IMG/VR virus record: IMGVR_UViG_3300010885_025066
Coordinates: 1 to 52,691 of that record
Source: a virus
Strand: one strand, 5' to 3'
Length of the DNA: 52,691 nucleotides
In this document: one piece after another, positions 46,930 to 52,691 of the stretch
How the letters are laid out: each line of letters starts with the position of its first letter
Position numbering within the stretch: position 1 is the stretch's first letter
Notes under the pieces: model-generated
Told to the model about the DNA's origin: nothing
What the model saw: the letters and a program-made list of their open reading frames with translations, nothing else
Databases searched by the model: none
Made by a program: the position numbers and the translations under genes

Positions 46930-47808
46930 ATGAAAGATTTTTTATTTTTTAACTATTCCTGGGTTAAAAATTCAACGTTAATATTTGAGAAATTTAAAGA
47001 AAAAGGACATACAATTGATATTATTGATGAAAGATCAATATCCACTTTTATACCTGAGTTTAAATATAAAAACGTTGTACTATATTTACATGAACCTTGG
47101 ACAATTCCAATAACAAATAATTTAATAGATACCTATTTTAAAGATTCATTTTTAATTCAACACGATGATACTGATTTTGAACAAATTCAAAAATGGACAG
47201 AAAGAGAACCAGATCTATTTATGCAAAGAGAATTAACAAATGATACAATAATAAATACTAAATCACCAGTTTTTCCATTTCATTTTCCAATTGAATCAAT
47301 TTATGATGAAAAATATCAAAATAAAGATATTGACATATCTTTTATTGGTACAATGACAAATCAAAGAAGAATTCCTTTTATTAATCATATAAATAATTTA
47401 TCAAAAACCACTTTAAAAGATTTAAATTGGTATATTGATTTTAAACCTGGTGACACCAGGACACCAGAATTATTTAAAGAAATTACAAATAGATCTAAAA
47501 TTGGGTTACATTTTTATGGTAATTCATATGATTCAATAAGAATATGGGAAATACTTTCTACTAAAACTGCCTTATTAATGCCAAAAATGAAAAATTTGTC
47601 TATAACAAATAATTTCATGCCATTTAATGAATATTGTACATTTAAAGAAAATTTAAGTGATTTAGAAAGTAAAATTAAATTTCTTATAAGTAACGATAAC
47701 TATAAAAACTATTCAGAATTAGGATATAAATCATATAACGAAAATCATACACCAGAAAAGTGTTTTGAATACTATTATGATAAAATAATTAAACATTGTA
47801 ATAAATAA
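46930..47808 (+). CDS. GT-B glycosyltransferase (group 1-like)
   Basis: 292 residues. Starts MKDFLFFNYSWVKNSTLIFE. N-terminal Rossmann half with VVLYLHEPWTIP. C-terminal half: IDISFIGTMTNQRRIPFINH, then NRSKIGLHFYGNSYDSIRIW and EILSTKTALLMPKM, the conserved donor-binding region of Glyco_trans_1_2-like proteins. 1-nt gap from the previous gene. Confidence 0.8.
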   Translation: MKDFLFFNYSWVKNSTLIFEKFKEKGHTIDIIDERSISTFIPEFKYKNVVLYLHEPWTIPITNNLIDTYFKDSFLIQHDDTDFEQIQKWTEREPDLFMQRELTNDTIINTKSPVFPFHFPIESIYDEKYQNKDIDISFIGTMTNQRRIPFINHINNLSKTTLKDLNWYIDFKPGDTRTPELFKEITNRSKIGLHFYGNSYDSIRIWEILSTKTALLMPKMKNLSITNNFMPFNEYCTFKENLSDLESKIKFLISNDNYKNYSELGYKSYNENHTPEKCFEYYYDKIIKHCNK

Positions 47809-47813
47809 AAAAA

Positions 47814-48605
47814 ATGGAAAAAACTTTAGTAATATTAATTGGTAACGCTAGAGGCGGTGAGGAGACATGGAATACTATGTATAAAAATCTTTTAGAACCA
47901 TATAATGCCGATTTAGCTTTATGTTTTGGTTATGTTGAAAATAAAGATTCATCACTATATGATAAATCAAAATACATATGGGAAATACCTGAATATAATA
48001 ATTGGAGAGAATATTATGATGGTGTTTTTAATAAAGGTTGGGACACTATATTTGATAATCAAAAAAAAACTGGTATTATGGGTGGAATTGATGGTACAAT
48101 AGGTTCTGGATCTATAATTTTTGCCTTTAGAGACTATATATTAAAAAACAAAAAAGATATACTTAATATATATGATAGAATTATTTTATCCAGATCTGAT
48201 TTTTATTATATTGATAAACATCCAATACTACCTTTAGGTAAATTATATCATATTGAAGGTGAAGAATATGGTGGAATTTCAGATAGACATTTTGTTTTTG
48301 ATAGTGACATGTCTGAAGATGTTTTAGGAATTTGCGATTTTTTATGTGATGAAAAAAATTTAAATATATTATCTTCTTATCCAAAAAACACAATTAATCC
48401 TGAAAGAGCATTATTGATATTTTTTAACCATAATAACATTTCAAATAAATTAGAATCATTTCGTAGAGTTCAATTTACAGTTGCCGTAGACGGTGACCAA
48501 ACTAGGTGGTGTAAACCAACAGGATTCATACCTAATAGTAACACAATAAGACATAAATATCATTCAGAATATTATGATGCAATAAAAAATTTACAAAATA
48601 AATAA
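47814..48605 (+). CDS. Putative glycosyltransferase-like protein, 263 aa
   Basis: Starts MEKTLVILIGNARGGEETWN. The segment GNARGGEETWNTMYKNLLEP, then ADLALCFGY, YDRIILSRSDFYYIDKHPIL (R-S-D in the place of a D-x-D) and GEEYGGISDRHFVFDSDM resemble conserved proteins in surface-glycan clusters that look like GT-A transferases. Last gene of the cluster, followed by a bidirectional terminator. The function is inferred from the pattern and context. Confidence 0.65.
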   Translation: MEKTLVILIGNARGGEETWNTMYKNLLEPYNADLALCFGYVENKDSSLYDKSKYIWEIPEYNNWREYYDGVFNKGWDTIFDNQKKTGIMGGIDGTIGSGSIIFAFRDYILKNKKDILNIYDRIILSRSDFYYIDKHPILPLGKLYHIEGEEYGGISDRHFVFDSDMSEDVLGICDFLCDEKNLNILSSYPKNTINPERALLIFFNHNNISNKLESFRRVQFTVAVDGDQTRWCKPTGFIPNSNTIRHKYHSEYYDAIKNLQNK

Positions 48606-48606
48606 A

Positions 48607-48634
48607 AAAAAGGGACTTTAATTAGTCCCTTTTT
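48607..48634. terminator. Bidirectional rho-independent terminator
   Basis: Arms AAAAAGGGACT and AGTCCCTTTTT around a 6-nt loop, with A and T runs on the two sides. Separates the plus-strand glycan cluster from the minus-strand gene ending at 48618, whose stop codon is in the loop. Confidence 0.88.
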
Positions 48635-49109
48635 CTATTAGTTTAAATAATAATTGATAATTATCTGTTGTAACAATCTCATCAAAATCACTCAATTTAA
48701 ATGGTTTATATTCAAGTTCTTTCTCTTGTCCTAATAACTCATTTAACTCATTTTGATAACCAATAAACGAAGGATTAACCACTTTTAACGGTACTTGAAC
48801 ACCATCCTGTTCAACCATCTCTATTTCATTTTCTTCATTCACTTTATCAACAGTAAATGGTATTGAATAATTACCATTTTCATCTACTATGGCATATTTT
48901 ATTACCAAACCATCCTTTAATTTATCAATAGATGTCTTTTCAATAGTCACCCTATTAACCAAATCAGTTAACCAATATTTAGTACTTAATTTTATTTTTT
49001 CGTTTAATAAACCATTAATAATGACTTCATTCGTATCTTTATTTTTAGAACCATTAATCTCGGCTTCTAATGAATAAAATTCATGTAACTTTAAAATTAT
49101 TTTCTCCAT
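48618..49109 (-). CDS. Hypothetical protein, 163 aa, tail-region conserved
   Basis: Starts MEKIILKLHEFYSLEAEING, continues GLLNEKIKLSTKYWLTDLVN, a charged middle, and NELNELLGQEKELEYKPFKL, ending FKLIEKGTN. I recall close relatives (LHEFYSLEAEINGxxN, GLLNEKIKLTTKYWLTDL) among phages of Bacteroidetes, without assigned role. Downstream of the tail fibre, so it may be a virion or assembly factor. Confidence 0.7.
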   Translation of the reverse strand: MEKIILKLHEFYSLEAEINGSKNKDTNEVIINGLLNEKIKLSTKYWLTDLVNRVTIEKTSIDKLKDGLVIKYAIVDENGNYSIPFTVDKVNEENEIEMVEQDGVQVPLKVVNPSFIGYQNELNELLGQEKELEYKPFKLSDFDEIVTTDNYQLLFKLIEKGTN

Positions 49110-49138
49110 TTTTTCTTATTTTTATTAAATATAATTAA

Positions 49139-49393
49139 TTATGGTATAATTGTAAACCCATTATCATTTGCTAATGATTGAATAATAATCGAATCGTCAT
49201 GTCCCCAATTTTGAATAATATCCGGTGGAACATTATAATTACTTTCATATAATCTATTATTATTTTCATCAGATAACCACCAATATATAACACATATTTG
49301 TGATTCTAAATCATAATTTATTACATACGCTGATAATTTAGTTGCGGTTTTTGTTAAAATCTGTACTGGTTGAATTTGTACTGTTAATGCCAT
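49139..49393 (-). CDS. Hypothetical tail-region protein, 84 aa
   Basis: Starts MALTVQIQPVQILTKTATKL. Beta-rich: LSAYVINYDLESQICVIYWW, SDENNNRLYESNYNVPPDII and a final SLANDNGFTIIP. Lies 19 nt after the tail fibre. Possibly a small structural or fibre-associated protein. Confidence 0.62.
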   Translation of the reverse strand: MALTVQIQPVQILTKTATKLSAYVINYDLESQICVIYWWLSDENNNRLYESNYNVPPDIIQNWGHDDSIIIQSLANDNGFTIIP

Positions 49394-49412
49394 TTTATTT
49401 AATTTTTAATTT

Positions 49413-52400
49413 TTAATTTATTATCCACCAATTTACCGTTGAAGTGTCAGTATTTAATGAACTGTTTATAGTAAATGTACCCGCACTTGATGTATATGAT
49501 AAAAGACCTTGTGTACCACCAATAGTTTTACAAGTTAAAAATATAAGACTACTTGATAATACATTAGTATTTGAAATTGTTACTGTACCCCCTGTTAATG
49601 TAACTGTACCAGTTGTTCCGGAAAACATTAATAATTTACCGATTGACAATATTCCTGCCGTTGTACCAGTACCATTACCAATACCCAATGTATTTGTTCC
49701 AACTCTACTAATAGTAACATCAAATGGTCCTAAATTTGAATCGGATGTCGAACTAAATTTTAAAATACCAACATTCGATGTTTTCATATCAGTAGCACTT
49801 ACTCTAAACATACCATTACCAGCTAAAAACCCATTTGTTGCAACTGATGTTGAAAAGTTCGCATTACCATTAACATTAAGTATATAACCCGCACTTGTTA
49901 TAGATGTACCTATATTCAAAGCACTATTAGTAGCGTCCCACCACATCTTAGTACTTGGACCTCCTATAGTTCCTGTATTACCTCCAAAAGATATATTACC
50001 ATTACCATATACATTGAATCTACTTCCACCTGTTAAGGTATATCCAGCTCCACTATAATTAGCACTTAGAGTACCTACAGTCATTGAAGTATCAGATGCT
50101 ATAGCTGATATAGTATATGTAGCTCCACCTGTACCTATAACTGTAATCGTATCTCCTACTTTAAATGTATTGGTAAATTGAGTATTAGTACCTGTAAGTG
50201 TAGTTCCACCTGAAGTACCTGATACTGTACCATTACTTGTGGTAGGTTGATTAACACAAAACATTCCATTTGTATCAGTAGTAGTACCTAGTAATAGATT
50301 ACCTTTAGAGGTTAAACTCATTATATCAGTAGTAGTAGCTGCATTTGTACTCCATACAAAAGGTAATGGAGTTTTACTACCTTGTCCGTCAGATATAAAA
50401 GCATTTCTATTACTACCAGCAACTACCATTAATCTATTATAATTACTAGCATCAGCAGTATAATCCGTAGAAAATACATCAAATAATCCTCCAATACCTG
50501 TAACATTCCATATATTATTACTAGAAGTACCTTTGGGCATTACTCTAAATAATCCTGTTGTATTGCTAGGTAATGGTTGGAATTGTATTAAAGCATATCC
50601 TGCTCCAGCAGCGTTACCTGTTACACCTATTTGTGTACCCCACTTAATAGTTTGAGTAGTATCTAGTAATATATTACCACTAGATATGTGTAATTTTTCT
50701 GTAGGAGTATTTTGATTTATCCCAACATTTCCACTTACTATTAATCCTCCAGATGGTGCTGCATTTGTTGTTGCATATGTTCCAATTGCAACACCACCAA
50801 CAACAGATAAATCACTTAGTCCTAATAATGTCGATACTGTAGATGTGTTACTTGAATTAATATATACCTTACCATTAGTTCCAATAATAAAGGGATATGT
50901 ACCAGTACCACTAATAAATGATTTTATTGACAAACCTTGAAGATATGTACCACTAGATATATCACCCAAATATAACGTACCTGTTTCACCAGAATAAACA
51001 CCATCTTGATATTGTATTGGGGTACTTTCAACTATTGTACTAGGTATTAATGTTTTACCAACAACATAAGTTGGTGACGATACTAAACTAGCTGTATATC
51101 CACCAATTGAATCATTAGCGTTTTGTTCCCAATCATAACGTCTTAATAAATTACCTGTTTTTGGCACAGAACTTTGTGTATATAATGCAGTTACATCACT
51201 ACCATTTAATGCTGTATTATAAAATAAAACTTGGTCATAAATATAATTACTTACACCATTACTACTTGTACTTTGTAATAAACCAGATGTGATATTAAGA
51301 GATTGAGCAAAACTTGCAGTTCCGGCACTTGTACCTGCTATTGAACCGTTTTGATATACAATAACATTAGAACCATCTGATGTTATAACAAAATGAAACC
51401 ATTGATTTACACTTAATGTCGAGGATAACGCTTTGTTACCACCATTAAAATCAATTTTATAATTTGCTCCGCCAAAAGAATATAAACAAATAAAATTTCC
51501 GGATGTACTACCATAACTAATTATTGTCCCAGCAAACCCAGTTGACCTAACAAATACCCATAATGATATTGAAAATGTAACACCCGAACCACTAGGTAAC
51601 CCCGTTGATGGTGCTGTCCAATATGATGTTCCATTCGTAGATAATCCGTATCCAGCACCACCAGCCTGCAATACTTGTGCTTTCAAATATGTTGTATTAC
51701 CAGTTGTACTTCTTTGTAATCTTGAATAATATGTATCTGGTGTTGTAAGTCTATATTCACCATTATTATTTAATATACTACCATCCCAAGTTAAACCAGT
51801 TGTTCCACTAAATGAACCATTATTATTAAATTGAATACTATTTGTTGAACCTACAGCAGTTGTTCCTGTTGTAAATCCTGTAACATTAAAAGATGACCCT
51901 AAATTATTTTTTAAATTTAAAGTACCATTAGAATATGTTCCACCAGAAATATATGTGTCAGTATATCCTGTTATATAACCATTCGGATTTGTACTATTGT
52001 AAGGTGTATAACCTAACGCATTAGTAATTTGTGATTGTGTTAATCCTGTTAAATTTGAACCATTTCCATATATTGTACCTCCTGATATTGTAGTTGCAGA
52101 TAAGACACCATTAATTGTTAAACCAGACAAAGTATTAAATGATACATTAAATGTACCACCGGTATTATTTATAAATGTAAATGTATTATTAGAATATGTC
52201 GCACCCGTTACTCTTATATCTAAAGGTAAATTTTGATAAGTTGTTGCAGATATTGTTGTTGCAGTTATACCATTTGCATTTGTTCTAAAACTAGGTGTTA
52301 TAATTGTTGAACCGCTAAATGTACCATCGGCCATAATAAATGATGTCACAACACCTGATGAATTTTGACCTTCAATTAAGTGTGTAATACTATCAGCGTT

Positions 52401-52685
52401 TCCAGTTCCATTCTTAATTGTTAAACCATCGAGTGTTGAATTAATAACAATTTCAGGTGTTGACGAATTATCGTACGCTTGTTGAAGTGTAGTTGTTGAA
52501 ATTCCAGCTGAACCACCAAATAATTCACCAAATTTTGAAACAAATTTAAATTGTGCATCACCAGTATCGGATAAATCTTTAGCATCTTCACGAACCGTCA
52601 ATATACCAATTAAAATACCGTTATCTCTATTATTTGAAAACTCAACAAATGTTTCAGTATCTAAACCAGCTATTGCATTTGCCAT
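49413..52685 (-). CDS. Tail fibre protein with LamG-like domain, 1090 aa
   Basis: Gly/Ser/Thr/Asn-rich beta structure throughout. N-terminus MANAIAGLDTETFVEFSNNR may attach to the tail. About residues 340-510 form a LamG/concanavalin-like domain: LPSGSGVTFSISLWVFVRST, GNFICLYSFGG, WFHFVITSDGSNVIVYQNGS, YIYDQVLFYNTALNGSDVTA. This fold usually binds sugars. Repeated fibre-like segments (VGINQNTPTEKLHIS, GGSRFNVYGNGNISF) and a C-terminal LTCKTIGGTQGLLSY ... STVNWWIIN follow. Presumably binds the host surface glycan. The part near 49930-50740 uses more GGA, ACT and CTA codons than its flanks. Confidence 0.85.
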   Translation of the reverse strand: MANAIAGLDTETFVEFSNNRDNGILIGILTVREDAKDLSDTGDAQFKFVSKFGELFGGSAGISTTTLQQAYDNSSTPEIVINSTLDGLTIKNGTGNADSITHLIEGQNSSGVVTSFIMADGTFSGSTIITPSFRTNANGITATTISATTYQNLPLDIRVTGATYSNNTFTFINNTGGTFNVSFNTLSGLTINGVLSATTISGGTIYGNGSNLTGLTQSQITNALGYTPYNSTNPNGYITGYTDTYISGGTYSNGTLNLKNNLGSSFNVTGFTTGTTAVGSTNSIQFNNNGSFSGTTGLTWDGSILNNNGEYRLTTPDTYYSRLQRSTTGNTTYLKAQVLQAGGAGYGLSTNGTSYWTAPSTGLPSGSGVTFSISLWVFVRSTGFAGTIISYGSTSGNFICLYSFGGANYKIDFNGGNKALSSTLSVNQWFHFVITSDGSNVIVYQNGSIAGTSAGTASFAQSLNITSGLLQSTSSNGVSNYIYDQVLFYNTALNGSDVTALYTQSSVPKTGNLLRRYDWEQNANDSIGGYTASLVSSPTYVVGKTLIPSTIVESTPIQYQDGVYSGETGTLYLGDISSGTYLQGLSIKSFISGTGTYPFIIGTNGKVYINSSNTSTVSTLLGLSDLSVVGGVAIGTYATTNAAPSGGLIVSGNVGINQNTPTEKLHISSGNILLDTTQTIKWGTQIGVTGNAAGAGYALIQFQPLPSNTTGLFRVMPKGTSSNNIWNVTGIGGLFDVFSTDYTADASNYNRLMVVAGSNRNAFISDGQGSKTPLPFVWSTNAATTTDIMSLTSKGNLLLGTTTDTNGMFCVNQPTTSNGTVSGTSGGTTLTGTNTQFTNTFKVGDTITVIGTGGATYTISAIASDTSMTVGTLSANYSGAGYTLTGGSRFNVYGNGNISFGGNTGTIGGPSTKMWWDATNSALNIGTSITSAGYILNVNGNANFSTSVATNGFLAGNGMFRVSATDMKTSNVGILKFSSTSDSNLGPFDVTISRVGTNTLGIGNGTGTTAGILSIGKLLMFSGTTGTVTLTGGTVTISNTNVLSSSLIFLTCKTIGGTQGLLSYTSSAGTFTINSSLNTDTSTVNWWIIN

Positions 52686-52691
52686 ACTTGA

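Noticed and set aside
49444-49887. 147-codon plus-strand frame opposite the tail fibre
   Set aside because: Antisense mirror of the Thr/Val/Asn-rich fibre codons; no promoter, no start context, no recognisable product.
1-52691. tRNA genes, CRISPR arrays, insertion sequences, attachment sites, integrase
   Set aside because: No cloverleaf with a T-loop pattern, no regular direct-repeat/spacer array, no transposase or integrase, and no flanking duplication beyond those near homing endonucleases was seen by eye.

Overview
The window is a contiguous piece of a large tailed-phage genome that is AT-rich throughout. The host is most likely a member of the Bacteroidetes (Flavobacterium-like). The evidence is a repeated promoter pattern of the Bacteroidetes primary-sigma type (TTTG, about 20 nt, TAnnTTTG) in front of many transcription units, A-rich leaders without clear Shine-Dalgarno sequences, and strong gene overlap (ATGA, TAATG). 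Viral signs are a 1090-residue tail-fibre-like protein with a LamG-like domain, a three-domain peptidoglycan lysin, three homing endonucleases of three different families, phage-type nucleotide metabolism and many small unknown genes. No capsid, portal, polymerase or complete terminase gene is present, and I saw no tRNA, CRISPR array or insertion sequence.

Layout. (1) 1-16.8 kb, all minus strand, is a chain of short transcription units for metabolism, DNA/RNA repair and counter-defence: a DNA methyltransferase (cut by the window edge), UvdE-type UV endonuclease, RNA ligase, CCA-adding-enzyme-like nucleotidyltransferase, nicotinamide phosphoribosyltransferase, an AAA+ ATPase gene split in its P-loop by a self-splicing-type intron carrying a LAGLIDADG endonuclease, a nucleoside deoxyribosyltransferase-like protein, an SPFH/flotillin protein, a radical-SAM-like protein, a HAD 5'-nucleotidase and a metallophosphoesterase. 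In several units the terminator-like hairpin of the upstream gene lies exactly between the -33 and -7 boxes of the next promoter. (2) 16.8-25 kb, minus: an unknown possible virion protein, the lysin, a HAD_SAK-like protein, an HNH endonuclease beside a broken gene copy, small membrane proteins and two PcfJ-like paralogues. (3) 25-36.3 kb, mostly minus: Dam-type methylase, a solitary degenerate terminase-like ATPase domain, an intact thymidylate synthase, a GIY-YIG endonuclease abutting the 3' fragment of a second, different thymidylate synthase, DHFR, an ABC-exporter membrane domain without ATPase, a further methyltransferase and many short unknowns. (4) 36.6-48.6 kb, plus strand: a strong promoter followed by about 14 tightly coupled genes for sugar-nucleotide and glycan synthesis. 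These include a GDP-mannose 3,5-epimerase, two fused HAD/nucleotidyltransferase enzymes with opposite domain order, two FkbM methyltransferases, a GDPD-like protein, a cupin and several glycosyltransferases. A bidirectional terminator closes the cluster. (5) 48.6-52.7 kb, minus: tail-associated genes ending in the tail fibre.

How the parts may work together (inference). ThyA, DHFR, the deoxyribosyltransferase-like protein and the 5'-nucleotidase reshape the dNTP pool. NAMPT, RNA ligase, CCA-adding-like enzyme and HAD_SAK-like protein could undo host defences that deplete NAD+ or cut tRNA. The glycan cluster next to the tail-fibre block could decorate virions or alter the host surface. The homing endonucleases sit in or beside conserved genes (AAA+ P-loop, thyA), the usual behaviour of such elements.

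All assignments come from reading translated sequence and motifs by eye. No database search or folding calculation was run, and repeat and promoter spacings were counted manually.
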